A stretch of DNA of 64,000 bases from NCBI GenBank assembly GCA_028023455.1, contig JAQFVV010001074.1:1-64000 (forward strand), given 5' to 3'. The first letter of the stretch is position 1. Each line of letters begins with the position of its first letter. The notes below the pieces were generated by a model. The model did no database searches, had not been told where the DNA came from, and worked only from the letters and a program-made list of their open reading frames with translations. Made by a program: the position numbers and the translations under genes. This document shows, one piece after another, positions 14,466 to 27,309 of the stretch. This DNA comes from Epiperipatus broadwayi (taxonomy: Eukaryota > Onychophora > Udeonychophora > Euonychophora > Peripatidae).

Positions 14466-14650
14466 TGCAAACTATGAGGATTTTTTGTATTTACGAATTC
14501 TCCATTAGTATTAAGGTGACTATACACATACACAATATTTCTATACTGTATGGACAATCTTTTAAAAGGCTTGTAACAAATTATTTATTTTATACAAACT
14601 ATGAGAATTTTTTATGTTTAAAAATTCTCAATAAAGTTTACCAAGTTTGT
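14466..14650. repeat. Diverged direct repeats with dispersed homologue
   Basis: CAAACTATGAGRATTTTTT occurs at about 14467 and again near 14597. Between them lies the CAATATTTCTATACTGTA segment shared with 11.6 kb. Open frames across this stretch are repeat-derived and show no protein motif. Confidence 0.55.
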
Positions 14651-15112
14651 TTTAAATTTATTCTTTTATCTATAAAAACCTTCACACCAACATGTATATA
14701 TATATATATTTATTGTTATAATTATATAGATATATAATTAACTTTTTTTGGAGTACATACTATTTGAATTGCTTCTCCTCCTCCTGCGACTTCCATATTT
14801 AAATGAAGCTCTCTTTGATTCTTCTAATAATTTAGAACTATATTCTTTATCATCGGCTGATAATTCTGTTTCTTCAAATGAACCATTTATTAAATCAATT
14901 ATTTCTCCTTCCTATATAAAAAATAATTTTTAAATAACAATCATAAAAATTTTTCCAAAAATATATTTTAATATATAACATTTATAACTTACAACACTAT
15001 AAATTACATTGCAACCATATATTAAAAAATTGGCATCTCAAATTTAATTAATAATTAGATTAAGATATAGTCATTGTAGAAGGCAATTCATCACAATAAT
15101 GACTGCATTTTT

Positions 15113-15338
15113 TAGGTGCAGTGCTCTCAGATCCAAAGCTCCTCACTGATGAAGGCCACAAGCCAGAAACTAGTCTGGGAATATTGGATGAGTATGCATT
15201 AGATAGGGATTTTATGCACAAGCCTTCTGGCATCCATTGATTACTCTGGTTGGCACTGAGTGGCACTAGTGTATGGAAAGTTTTGCCTGTTTTAATAACA
15301 GTAATGTGCTAGCATAAGAAATAGTGATCATGTGATAT
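15113..15338 (+). mobile_element. Solo copy of GUC-hammerhead repeat family
   Basis: About 225 bp match the right arm of the 30-31-kb palindrome in the same orientation, and a further copy lies at 44.15-44.36 kb. Shared landmarks in order are GTGCAGTGCTCTCAG, CACTGATGAAGGCCAC, TAGTCTGGGAATATTGG, GGGATTTTATGCACAAG and AGTGATCATGTGATAT. Translating the minus strand gives a spurious 68-codon frame that recurs at the other copies. It reflects repeat identity, not a gene. This copy stands alone, without an inverted partner. Confidence 0.85.
15142..15179 (+). ncRNA. Hammerhead ribozyme motif, GUC type (15 kb)
   Basis: Seen: CUGAUGA at 15146-15152, GAAA at 15166-15169 and GUC at 15173-15175. Stem I is CUCA/UGGG (one G-U). 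Stem II is GGC/GCC with loop CACAA, flanked by an A-A mismatch at its base. Stem III is the self-complementary ACU/AGU with no loop. These are the conserved elements of a type-I hammerhead, with cleavage predicted after C15175. Loopless palindromic stem III is known in hammerheads that work as dimers. The weak stem I and A-A mismatch may reduce activity, which is untested. Confidence 0.6.
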
Positions 15339-15339
15339 A

Positions 15340-16130
15340 AAATATGTTATCAATATTAAATCATTTAACAAAATGTAAATGTCATCACTTATAAAGGAGA
15401 TAAGTTCTAACCATGCTTCAAAATTATCTGCCTAAATTCAGATAAACCTTGACATTTTTCATTTAGAATCTGAATAAAAATAGCATACTGTTTGTTTGTT
15501 TTTTAAACAAAAGCAGAAAATATTTTACTCATTCAATTATCAGATATTTGATTAGAATAATTTTTTTTATTTTATTATTTATTGCAAATCTTTTCAGTTA
15601 TTGAGTTATAAAATAAAGTGCTATAATGCCTCTCAAAGAACTAGGCTAACATTATATCTAGACTTCAGAGTTTTTATAACCAATTCGTTTGCTTTTAATT
15701 TTTCACCTTTTTAAAAAATACATTTGTCAGTGACTAATTGCCAAAAAAAATCCAGTACTAAATTTTCATTTTAAAGAATATATATATATCTTTACTGCTA
15801 ACTTTTTTTTTTGTTTACAATATTTTCTAATTTTTAGATACTTTAAATAGTTTTGGTTGTATTTTTTCTGTTTTTTCTTTTCTCAGTGAAAATATGATAA
15901 ACCTAAATCTAATATATTTACAATAAACAAATAAAAAAAAACAACCTCAAAGGCAAATGAGATTTATATAATAGTTCTGACTAATAAGATCTTATTATCA
16001 TTAAGACTTATATTTAGATTTCTCATTACTACTACCACAAAATTATATATTTTTAATCATTCCAATCTTTGAAACATTCCTGTAATTAAAGTTTGATAAG
16101 TTTTTTGATGAGTGGATAGCAGCCTTTTTT
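15340..16130. other. AT-rich stretch, no gene seen
   Basis: I see nothing beyond A/T-rich sequence and homopolymer runs between the ribozyme-family repeat and the Tigger-like element. Confidence 0.55.
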
Positions 16131-16136
16131 CTAATA

Positions 16137-17243
16137 CACCTGGGTCTCATTTTACACGATAGATAGGTTCCTCAGAAAACACGCGCAAACAAAATCGTGC
16201 AAAAAAAGATGTAACTTACCTTGAAAAAGGGGGGATATGGACTATGATTTTTCAAAAGTCGCATAAAAGCAAAGCACCAATGTAAAATTACTTTAAAATT
16301 CGCACGCAAAAAAAATAAGAAAATAAAATATGACTAATAAAAAATTTCAAATTTGAAAAAAATTGATACAAGACAAACTTTTTTTAACTATAATATTTAA
16401 TTTTATTCAAAATAATATATTTTTATGCATAATTTACAGTACAGTAATTTAAATTTTTTTATACACGTTTTAATTATTATCGCTATTTGCCAATAAACAG
16501 GTTCGTTTGCAAACTGGTAAAAAATCAGATTCTTCACAAGAGGAAATACAACTAGCTCCATCTTCACACTCATGTTGTGTTAATGGTTTTCTGGTGACAA
16601 CGTAATTAGTAATTAATCTTTGAGACGATGATTTTATTAATTGTTTATGAAACTAACAACTAAAAATTAAATTATTATTTTTGTCTTTAATTTTTTAATT
16701 TTCAATTCTGTTTAAAAATCAAATTATGTTTCACATCACATTAATTTCAAGTCACCGTAAGTAATTTGTAAATTGTTAATTACAATTAAAAATCAGATTT
16801 TAATTTTTAATTGTCAAATTTAAGTGTGCCCACTGCTATTACTCACCTTTTAAAAATAAACTTGCAGACACTAAATGATTACATTCTTTTTTAAAAAGCA
16901 AAAACAGAATGTGATTTAAATGCAAAATTAACATGCACAATGTTTGAACAAATTTACATTATAATCTTGTAAAATTTAATGTGTGTATATATAAAATGTG
17001 GAAATCATGATTTTAATTTCATTACTGCATACAATCTTACTATTATAAAGCACTGAAAATATTGAAATTACTAAGATGAAAGTCGAATTCCAATATTGTG
17101 CTATTACTTTCAATATGATGTAATTATGCAAAATTTATTATTTAAAGTAATAGCGCATTATCGGAGTTCGACTTCCAAAGAAACATGGATCACATAACTT
17201 CAAAATCGCATTAAATAAGTCCATGTAAAAAGAGACCCAGATG
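16137..17243 (-). mobile_element. Tigger/pogo-like deletion derivative, copy 1
   Basis: The ends are inverted: CACCTGGGTCTCATTTTA on the left and its near complement on the right, each bordered by TA, as in the Tc1/mariner-pogo group. Subterminal blocks such as CATAAAAGCAAAGCA and AACTTACCTTGAAAAA recur in the copy at 55.5-56.8 kb, which lies in the opposite orientation. Little of the transposase remains, so this is a non-autonomous internally deleted derivative. Assignment to Tigger/pogo rests on the TA target, end style and general resemblance of the end sequence; a DDE/D core is absent. Confidence 0.8.
16470..16598 (-). pseudogene. Transposase C-terminal remnant (Tigger-like copy 1)
   Basis: The minus strand is open for 42 codons to a TAA. 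It contains RKPLTQHE near its start, an acidic SCEESD block, and a Lys/Arg-Cys segment before the stop. The element at 55.5 kb encodes the matching RKPFTQHE and SCDESD in the same relative position. Conservation of reading frame between two copies indicates a real former coding end. An acid-rich C-terminus fits pogo/Tigger transposases. The catalytic DDE/D region and DNA-binding domains are absent. There is no reason to expect a functional product. Confidence 0.6.
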
Positions 17244-17245
17244 TA

Positions 17246-17930
17246 TTTCAAATGCAAAATATATTTGAAGTATATAAAATGATAGGCCACACAGAAAATA
17301 AATTCTATGGCAAACTATATCTTGATTCATGCTGGCAACAAAAACAAGAAATTACAAAATCAAAAAAATAAAAGATGATGCATGACAAGAAAAAGAAAAC
17401 CTAAGCTATCTAAATATCAACAATTCTCCAAAAAACAAAATCTTACCAGATAATAATCATTAAAATAAAATAATTAAATTTGAAGATTATTTAGTAATCC
17501 ATGTTTAATTATACAGACAATTCAGTATTTTGGTAAGTGGATATACTACTTTTTTTAATATCATATAAAAACAAATCTTATCTAATAATAAATTGAGACT
17601 TGTATTGTTGACTCTTAGTTAAAATCTACAGAAACTAAAAGTGATTAAATTTTCAACTAATCCTCATAAAATCTTGTTAACATTTATTTGAAAAGTTTAC
17701 TCTATTATGTGTGGAATTCCATTATTGCTTTCTAGTCTTAGTCAATATATTATCATTTTTCTCAATGGTAGAAACTAAATGCAATGGCTTATCAACATTG
17801 AAATCTCAAGCCTATTCAACTCTTTAATGGATAATGATGTAACAATCTACAAAGAATACTACATGGTAATAAAGATTTATTGAATAGAAGAATTGATTAG
17901 TACCAAATTCTTAACAGTGTCACCAATTAA
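17246..17930. other. AT-rich stretch, no gene seen
   Basis: There is no coding, RNA or repeat landmark between the Tigger-like element and the tRNA-like retroposon. Confidence 0.5.
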
Positions 17931-17945
17931 TGTGAATAAAAAGTT

Positions 17946-18041
17946 TTTTTTCCCATGTATCAAACCATCGGCTGGGAAGCGAACCCTGGACAAAGCTTGT
18001 AAGGCAGCTGTGCTGACCACTGGACCACCAACCCTTGACTG
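17946..18041 (-). mobile_element. Retroposed tRNA-like sequence (SINE or tRNA pseudogene) with 15-bp TSD
   Basis: On the minus strand, GGTGGTCCAGTGGTCAGCAC resembles a D-arm/A box and GGGTTCGCTTCCC a T-arm/B box at tRNA-like spacing. The middle loop CTTACAA would present anticodon UAC (Val). Acceptor and anticodon stems do not pair well, so it is not a working tRNA. The copy ends in an A-run and is flanked by perfect 15-bp repeats TGTGAATAAAAAGTT (17931-17945 and 18042-18056). A 3' A-tail plus TSD is the signature of LINE-mediated retroposition. The overlapping open frames on both strands are spurious. Confidence 0.85.
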
Positions 18042-18059
18042 TGTGAATAAAAAGTTAAA

Positions 18060-20600
18060 TTGGGACTTGTACAATAATGCATATTGGGATATTCAAAATT
18101 AAACATTTGTAATTTGAAACACTGCCTCTAATATTTTTCATCAGATTATAATTAAAATATTAATGAAACTTCCAGAGTAATCCTATATTTTATGCATCTG
18201 ACATTAAAATATACATCAGTTTAAATATTGGATGCAATTGTATAAAAACAAAATTAAAAAAAATGTCAAGTTAAATCAGAAAAAGTGTATCCAGAATCTT
18301 ACAAAATTAAGTTTGTGAAAAATGTTATTCCAGAGAAAGCCATTCAAACAGCATCAGACAAAGTATCCATAATTTAAAAAGTTTTTAACAGTTAAATGCC
18401 AAACAATTCAAAATTGTCCTGGAAATGCTCCCTGTAATAATTACATTTTTAAATTATACTACTGACTTGGTGGTAATGAAATCCTAATCACAAAACTACT
18501 TCCAATAGTTAAAAAAGAGCTGTATCATTACAACAATTAAATTTTAATCCTCCCTCTCCCAACTATTTATCAGCATGATACCCATGTTTACATATACTGC
18601 TGTGTTTCAATATAAATATTTATTAAAAGAAACACTATGTATTTAATTTATTTGTCTTATCAAATGATCACAACTATTACTAAAACAAACAGCTAAATAT
18701 TTATTTAATGATGACTATAATTTACTCTACAGAAATGTATAAATATATGTGTGGCAATATGATAAAAACTTAAGAAAAAACTACAGATTTTTACTTAATA
18801 TATTCAATTCTATGAAACTTGTTCCCTAGATCTCTCATGCTAGATATTTAGAAGAGCAGTCGACCATGGCTATAATTATAAACATAATAATATTTCAGAA
18901 GAAAAATGAGCATGTTTAGTTCACTAATCAAAAAAATCCATAAAAAGAAAATCTTTAGAAAGATTTTAAATAATTTTATCTATCAAAACTTCATATTTAA
19001 GAGTAATAATCATGTATCTGGTATGCAGAATTCAATGTCTATATTAGTCTCATACTGGTTAAATGGATATTGTCTACACCAAATACTAGCATATTATAGA
19101 TAATATATCTTGCAATTATTCAAGCTTTAAGGTCTTCAAAAGAAATGTAAAAGAAACCCATCAAATACATCATCATATCTATTGTCTTTAGAAAACCTTG
19201 AAAGAATATCTGCATCAACAATACCTATCCCATAAATAGGCAATGCTATTTATTTTTAATACATGTTTTGTCTAATTATAGTACATCTTACCTTGAGTCC
19301 ATAATATATCAATCATGACAACTGCAAAATATGTTTGTTACCTTTAGAAACTCTTCATATCTAATCTCTGACAAGGAATCAACATTCATGTTCCAAAGGT
19401 TCAATTATGAAATTTGGTATATCATCATTGTATTTGTATAATCATTCCATATTGAAGTGAAAGAAACTATAGACAGAAATGAAATTTATTTTAAGATTAA
19501 TGTGTAAATATTGCTGAAGTCAGTGCTGGACTTATTTTTGTAATGTTCAAAGTGATGATAAAACAGTGAAAATAAAATCAACTCCAGAAAAGATATCTGC
19601 AGAATTTTTTGTTAAAATCCCAACCAAATTAATTCTCAAAAAACCTGAGATAATTAGAAAAAAAACAGCAGAGATTCTAATTTAGAAAAAACATCTGACC
19701 ATAACAAACTATGAAAATAAAGGCTGCATTCTCTTAGTAATCAAGCACAAGTAATCCATTTCATTAAAACATAAAGTACAATATAAGCAAATAACAAAAT
19801 AACAAGAAGAAAATTATCACATGCTTGCTAAAAATAAAGAGAAAAATGTGATTAATTCTACAATTGGAGAAGTATGCTGTGTAGAATATAATAATATGCT
19901 AAAAAGACATGATTGTTCCTATAACTAATTTTTATTTTACTGTATTAATATCTTAATTTTTCTGTTTTCAAACATTTCTATGTAAAACATAATTAAAGCT
20001 CTGAAAAAAATCTAATATTATTGCTACTGAATTATTTTTCATATAATTAATTGTAAAGGTATACATATGCTGTTACATTATTTTAAAATTTAAAAATAAT
20101 GGGGAAAATAATCTTAAATAAAATCATTTATTAAAAACTAAAAGCCAAAATTAAAAAGAGTTATGTTTAACATATATATATATATCGCACAGATAGAAAA
20201 CTTTAAAAGTATTTTTATACATATAAAAAAAAAGTATTTGAATGCACTTTTTTATATAAAAAAATAAAGATCTAAAGATAAAATATTTTTGTTAAAAAGT
20301 AACATAAATAAAAATAGAAATAAATGTTGATTTCTATTTTAAGATTCCTATGTAATCTCAGTAAATAGAAATGATTGTTTTATTAATTAAACAAAAAGCA
20401 CACTAGCCCTTGGGGCTCTTATATAATTAAAAAATCAGATAGGAGATAAAGATAAAATTAAAGATTGTTTACTGCTCTGAAGCAGAATGTCCAATAGAAG
20501 TAGCAACCAATGCTTGGACCCTAATGAAAGTCATTGGAACAGGAAACCATGTTCAGTGAATCCAGAGGATTAGGATAAAAAAATAATTTCAAATCAAAGT
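18060..20600. other. AT-rich stretch, no gene seen
   Basis: There is no recognisable gene, RNA or repeat. A short plus-strand frame near 20461-20552 (31 codons, starting KIVYCSEAEC) is slightly richer in G+C, but I recognise no family. Confidence 0.45.
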
Positions 20601-20605
20601 TAGTT

Positions 20606-20876
20606 CTAGCTTGATTCTTGAAGAGGGGGAAAAGACGCACTTATTTCAAATGAAGTGACTGTTGAATTATGAATGGCACTATTGTAGACCAGAATCATAT
20701 AAGTCCTACAATAAAATAATTCCAGGATCGAACCAGCTAAAACAACCTCCGGATTGATAACTACGGCATGAACAACAGACCAGTCTTCCATGAAAGTATG
20801 ACTAATAAAGACTTCACAGGAATTGGCACAAGGAACCAGGAGCTCCTCTACTGTAAAGTATGAACTAAGTAATTAA
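20606..20876 (-). other. Unrecognised open segment, possible exon
   Basis: A minus-strand frame stays open for about 88 codons in DNA richer in G+C than its surroundings, ending at TAG 20606-20608. A splice-acceptor-like CTTTACAG lies just inside its upstream end (AG at 20852-20851). The translation has ordinary amino-acid composition (for example VEELLVPCANSCEVF), unlike the Lys/Asn/Ile-rich chance frames nearby. No donor site or domain is obvious. It could be a terminal exon, a pseudogene or an old TE piece. I cannot decide. Confidence 0.25.
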
Positions 20877-20879
20877 GAA

Positions 20880-23800
20880 CTTTTGTCAATATTTAGCAAG
20901 CTTTTAATAACCAGCTAAACATAACTTTTAAAATGAACTTTTATCTGACTTATTAAGATTTCAAAATCAGTTATTAATGTTTAATTTTATATATTTGAGT
21001 TTGCTAATTTAATTAAATCATTTCCATTTTCTTTTACTAATATTTATTGACTAAATTATTTAAATGTATTAAATTTAAGTTGGGTGTAGATGGCTGCATA
21101 GATTCATTAACATTTATATTAGTTTTTTTTTTTAAGATTTTCATTTGTGTGAAATATATATATATATATTCTAACCCAATTAATTTTATTAGTTTATTAG
21201 TTTTATTTATTTGCACTTTTCACCCATGACACTAATTTTTCAGGTTGTTGTTAAGGCAACCAAAATAAAGCAACATATCCATTAATTTTCCAATATGATC
21301 TAAAATACTTTTCATATAATACAATTGTACATTCAATTCTCTTAAGCCATGCCACGATTGTAATAACAACAATAATTGATCACTTATTAATTTAAAGAAT
21401 AATTATAATAATATTAATCTCAGGGTTCTTTGTTTCATGTAAGGAAATGCTCGGCAGTATTGTGTTGTCGCATATGACTGGCATTCTGGTCGGCTATAGG
21501 AAACATTTATTTTACTTAAATTCAATGTGTCTTCATCTCTCATATCAACTGCTATATTATTTAAAGAAATGATAATTCTATTCAATAATGATGTATAATT
21601 TTGAATAACACAGCCTTTTTTTTTTTTCAGAATCTCAGTCAGAATAATAAAAAGACAAGGGTGCTTTTTGTGTCCTTCCATCATCCATGACAACATAATA
21701 ATATAACTAAGATTTATTACTTAGACAATTTAACTAAATGGGAATGGAATAATGTGCAACCAAAGTTAATGGTTTGGGAATAAATTCATTTTTTTTTTTT
21801 TTTTTTACACAAAGGTGAATGTTTAGTCTTAAGTTTTCAACTCCATAAATAATTATCATTAAACTAAAATATAATGACATATTCCGATCTGCTTATCTTT
21901 ATTTATCTGGTATATTAAGTTTTTAAGAATTTGGAATGATTTCGGACTCAAGAAAAGGTTTTGCAAATATTGTGCAAACACTTATATTTAGCATATAAAA
22001 ACAAAAAAAAATGAATCTACAACAAATTTTAACAAGACTATAATTTATTATTATCACAAAAAAAAAATATGAATATTTATTCAATAATCCCATAGTAATA
22101 CAAAATATAAAATATAACTGACATTAATCTGTATACTCTTTTGGTTATGGACTAGAGGTTACTACTTCTCCTGTATGCAATCATATGGATTGATTAACTA
22201 AAAGTACATTTCATTACCGATACATTGTTTATTAAATTTTGGTAACCTTGTAGAAGCTTTTATTCAAAATTATTGACTAACTATTTTTTTTTTTTAAATG
22301 ATTAATCCAATCATATGCAATACGCAAAATATTAAATTTATTTCTAATACATTTACTTTATTTATGGTTTTTAATGGGATAACCTATTCTAATTATAGGC
22401 CAGTTATCAGAAGTTACACTTACCATCTTACATTTAACTTAATGCTAACTTAAGTTATGATACAAATTTTATTCATACGTATAATTTTAAATATGAGTAT
22501 TATTTAATTACTAACCAGAATTAAATATTGCATTTGAATATTCCTTCAGTAAATAAGCGTTTTAAATTACGCAATTTTAATTACTTTCTCCATTGATTTA
22601 CTTGTCAAATACTAGCAATATATAGCAGCACAATACAGATATTGATCCTAGTTACTAACGCACTATTTATACTAAAGTGGATCTTGAGGAACTAACACCT
22701 CCAATATAACCTTTATCTTGCCTGAACTTTCAAAATTAAGCACAATAATCAACACCTTCCATGGTGGAGCTATCTTTATTTTCACATGAGGAATATGGAA
22801 TAACCACGAAGGTCTGTAGAGTAATCTACTACATTAAAATATTTTGGTGGTTTCTTGCCTCTTACTTGGGCATACAACGAACACACACCAAATATAATCC
22901 TCTCCTGGGATTTAAACGAATGAAGCATACTAAATGCTAGATAAATTCTTGATCGTCCTATCTATGAGAATCGATCACTTGGGCTATAAACATACCTGAA
23001 CATTATATTTAAAATCTTCCTCTCATGGAAAACAAAGCTTTTGGGGAGATCATTTTTCATCCCACAAAATAAATACATTATAATTATTACCTATGCGAAT
23101 ATTAAGCATATACCATTGCTATATCTGGGCAGGATAAGTAAATACACTGATTATAATAAACTTATGTTACCGTGTATACTTTGATCAACATCTGAAATCA
23201 ATGGACATCATAGAATAAAAGTATAATAATTTTAATTTTAATAAAGGAACATTCAAAAATAGTTGGTAGCATACTATCTTAAACTAAATAAAGTGGATGT
23301 GTTATTTAAGAATAATTAGGAATAAATTCCTCAATTAATACAGTATAAATTCGTTTCAAAACTTTAACAAGAAATATTTTGTTATAGCATTTTTTTTTTT
23401 TAGTTACTTCTGATAATTTTCAATATTTATTTTACCCCTTAAATATCGAAATATTTTTCTTTTACGTATCTAACATACAAAATTTCTACCTACAATTGTA
23501 TGTAATAATTAAAACATATTTTATAGATTTTTTCTTTCGTGTTAAATATCAACTTAACCTATAATAATTATATTAAAACATACCTTTGTCATTACAAGAC
23601 TATTAAATATCCCTTGACCATACAGACTTTAACCTATGTGATATAACAAAAAAAAATACATATCATTTATAACTTAGTTTTAAACAATCATTAATTAACA
23701 AGTGCATATTCTCTCATTAGAAAATGTTTTTCTGTTGAGCAATTGGTCCAGGTGAAGAGCTTTATCCAGTCGTATTTCATGAAGCAAGTTTAAAAACAAT

Positions 23801-25096
23801 AAACGCATGGTATTATTTCCTTTAAATAAAAGTTTTCTCTTATTTTGTGCGTTTAATAAATTAGGTAAAGAAAAATATAGCAGAATTGAAGATTAATTCT
23901 TACTTGAATTAAACTACTACAATTTTGGGATCCAAGAAAAAAATAGACTTCTAACATAGACGAATATTTGACTATAGACGATAAACATACACAATTTTTT
24001 TTTTATTGACGATACGTATACTTATTAGCTAGCTTACTTATGGACGAAAATGCGCAATTTTCCGAGAGATTATTATGATAATAACTGCAGCTGATTTACA
24101 TGTATAGGAAGTTTTAATAACTCCAACTGATGTGTAATATAATATATCATTTATTTTTATCATTAAGTCACTAAGATATTTGGTTTTGTTCATCCTTTAG
24201 GAATTATAAATTTTTTTAACGGTAACTTCTCCGTAAGAATGCCCCTATATAACTTTTCCTATATTTACTCTGAGAAAGTTTATATTTTTTTTTATTTATT
24301 TTTTTTTTTTAAAAATATACAGGTGCATAATTTAATCTTATTTATCATTATTATTATTTCCAGACAATTCTTGGTGAATAAAACATATTTTAACGTATGT
24401 AACTACATTACTTGTAAAGGCTAGAAAGAGCGCGAAAATGTTTCTAGTTGATTTTCCTTGGTTTCAAAATATTTCTTTCAATTATTATTTTTTTTTCTTT
24501 CTATACCAAGAAAATATCAATAAATGACATAAAGTTAATAAATAATTATTTCTCACTTGGAAATCATTTATCTTCCTTAATTTAGACATAATAACACTTT
24601 TCGTGATTCCCTTAGTTAATTCTGTCATTTTTAACTTTAGCATGAGACAATAAATTTTTAAGTATAAAAGGTCTTTAAATAGGTAGATGGCAAAGAAAAT
24701 CAGGATATCTTATCAAAAAAATTTAGCCACACATTATATTATTAAAATTTTACTTTGATTACATTTATTTCTGCAAAATAAAATGAAAAAATTGAGTTAC
24801 CAAATTTCAGCACTGTTCCTTCCTTGAAAACTAAAAGCAGACTATCTTTTTTTTTCAAAAAAAAATGATCTTGATTATGAAATTGGTTGTTTCATTTTTT
24901 TTTTTTTTACTTTAGCGACCTCTTCCAGAAAAATAATCATTTGATTATAACATAAACAAAAGAAAGGAAAAACTTATTACAATCATATAGTTTTCAGTAT
25001 TATTTACCTGGATTACAAAGTAATTTGACAATATAAAAAAAATAATAATAAATACATTAAATTAACAATCAGTGATGTATAATTCTTTAAACATTA

Positions 25097-25128
<32 letters not shown>

Positions 25129-25440
25129 AAGAAATTACCAGAAGTTATTGTGCTTTATGATAAGACACTCATCCACTCTCCCCTCTACCCATCCAAAATC
25201 AATTACTGTTTAGCTTTTATACCATATTAATTTGCTCTAATTATTAATATCTCAATTAAATTATTAATGTTCTCTCTTTAAAAATGACATTGAGTTATTA
25301 AATCTATTAGTTATTCTCCCAAAACATGCCAAAGTGAGTGAATAGCATACTTTATTAATCCATTATTAGTATTGTTATTTTATCTTTTTATTTCTTTAAA
25401 GAATAGCATTGTTTTCCTGCAGAAATAATGCCAAGTAAAC
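20880..25440. other. AT-rich stretch with homopolymer runs, no gene seen
   Basis: Notable only for long T runs (for example 21791-21806 and 25098-25123) and a somewhat less AT-rich patch at about 22620-23080 without coding features. Frames here are short and composition-driven. Confidence 0.5.
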
Positions 25441-25462
25441 CAAGTGTCAATAACAGTAGGTT

Positions 25463-25464
<2 letters not shown>

Positions 25465-25503
<39 letters not shown>

Positions 25504-25560
25504 AGATATTTACCAATATATTTACCAATATATATATATATATATTGGTAAATATGACAC
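25465..25560. repeat. (TA)n microsatellite with adjoining hairpin
   Basis: About 18 TA units are followed by TATTTACCAATATA and, after a second TA run, its inverse TATATTGGTAAATA. The pair can form a hairpin. A short frame crossing this is a poly(Tyr-Ile) artefact. Confidence 0.8.
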
Positions 25561-27300
25561 CTCATGTGGAGTGTCCAAGCATATTTACTGCTACATATTT
25601 TAAGTTGTTGTTGTCAATGCAGGCACCTTATGATGAGTTCCATTGGGTTTACTTTACTGTAAATTTTCCTCTGCAATTCCATCAATAACTTTATATTTTA
25701 ATCATTTGTTTATTTTGAAGGGGTTTAATTTCAGGCTATTTGTCTCATGGTTGAGTCAATGCTGGAAGAGAGATATATGGGTGTTTATATCAATGACAGG
25801 GTAAAGACCAATTGAATGCATGACCCAAAGATGTAGTCATTGTGTTGCAATGGATGCAGATGTATTTCTTGCAACACTGATACTTTTTAGCTCTATGGAT
25901 AGGGACTATAAGTTGGCAGATAGACCGCTCTCCCCCATATGTAGCATTTCTCTTAAATATTATACGCATGATTCCTTTGCCAGACAGATGCACATTCCTC
26001 TACTGGAAGAGGATCATGTCCTTTAAATAATATCATGCTGCAGATGCACATTCCTGACAGTGTGGTTTTATGCTAGCATCTTCATATTGCATTGGTTGCA
26101 TCTGTATATCAGGAAGCAGGCATTGGGTTGGCTATGAACTTTTAAAGTCTGAGGTTGAACATTTGTTTTTTGAAAAGTTTTTAAATGAGTAATCTATGTA
26201 GCCTATCTATACTCAACATTCTAAAGTAAAATTTATTAAAATGTCCATCTGTGCAGACTTTCTTAAATAATAATTTAAATTTTAAAAAATAATAACCAAT
26301 TTAAAATTAATAGTAAAATCTAAACAAGAAATTTTATTTCTCAATTTCAAATATTTATATATGTGCGTTAATAAATGTTTTTTGTGTGTTATTACTGGCA
26401 GTGGCTTATTTTATTTATTTAATATTAAAAATATTTTATTTTAAGACTTTCTTTATTAAAATTTTTAAGAAGTTTATTTTAAATCTCTGCTTCTCCTTGA
26501 GCTAATGGCACAGGCTAATGGTCAATATAAAATAAAAGTTGGATCTTTAACTTCTGTATCTGCCTACTATATAAATTTTCCAGGTTTGAATGGCCTGGTG
26601 GCACCCTTGTACAGCAGATACAGTAAAACTCTGGATTTCCCCCGACTGTTATATAATGTCTTTATCTGCCAATAAATAGTCAAAGCTTAATTCAGCAAAT
26701 AAGAATAATAAAGAATGAGTTTTTTTTAAATATTTATATATTAAAAAATATTAATGTTTTTATAGAAATATTTAATCATAGTAATTTATTGACTAATTAC
26801 AATCTATTGTAAGCAATGAATTTAACATATATATGGCACCATCTGGGTTCACTGCATAATATGTTTATAAAAATATTTTTTAAGCCATTCATTTATTGTT
26901 TATAGGATTATTAATTATTAAACTTGCTAGTTGATATCTTCTTTAACTTATTTTGTTATGCATAATTTCATCATTATAAATATATAGATATAAGAAATAT
27001 TTTGATTTGATCTTTCGTCTATTTTAAAAATCATATGCAATGTTTTGACATATTTAAAAAAATTTTAAAATTGAAATACATGCACTTTCTTTTTAATAAG
27101 AGTCAGAATGATATTTTGTCTAGTTTTAACTCATTATATTTTGGAATTTTTTTTATCCTTTAAAAATAATAAGAAATTAACTTATTTGAAAGGTAAAGAT
27201 ATTTATAAGTTTAATTAAAAGAGAGACATATATATATATTCTGCTTTCAATAAAAAAAAAAGAGCAGCAATATTATATATATTTCAATAGGAGACTTTTA
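25561..27300. other. Mixed-composition stretch, no gene recognised
   Basis: 25.56-26.16 kb is richer in G+C than the surroundings. At 25790-26026 both strands stay open for 67-68 codons. Neither translation shows a recognisable domain, and mirrored frames suggest chance or an old repeat. The remainder is AT-rich. Confidence 0.4.
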
Positions 27301-27309
27301 AGAAATAAA

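Noticed and set aside
17946-18041. Functional tRNA-Val(UAC)
   Set aside because: Acceptor and anticodon stems do not pair and the unit has an A-tail with a TSD.
17877-18102. Overlapping frames on both strands over the tRNA-like sequence
   Set aside because: They are translations of a retroposed tRNA-derived sequence, a common false prediction.
25790-26026. Mirrored 67-68-codon frames
   Set aside because: Both strands are open without recognisable domains, and there is no supporting signal.
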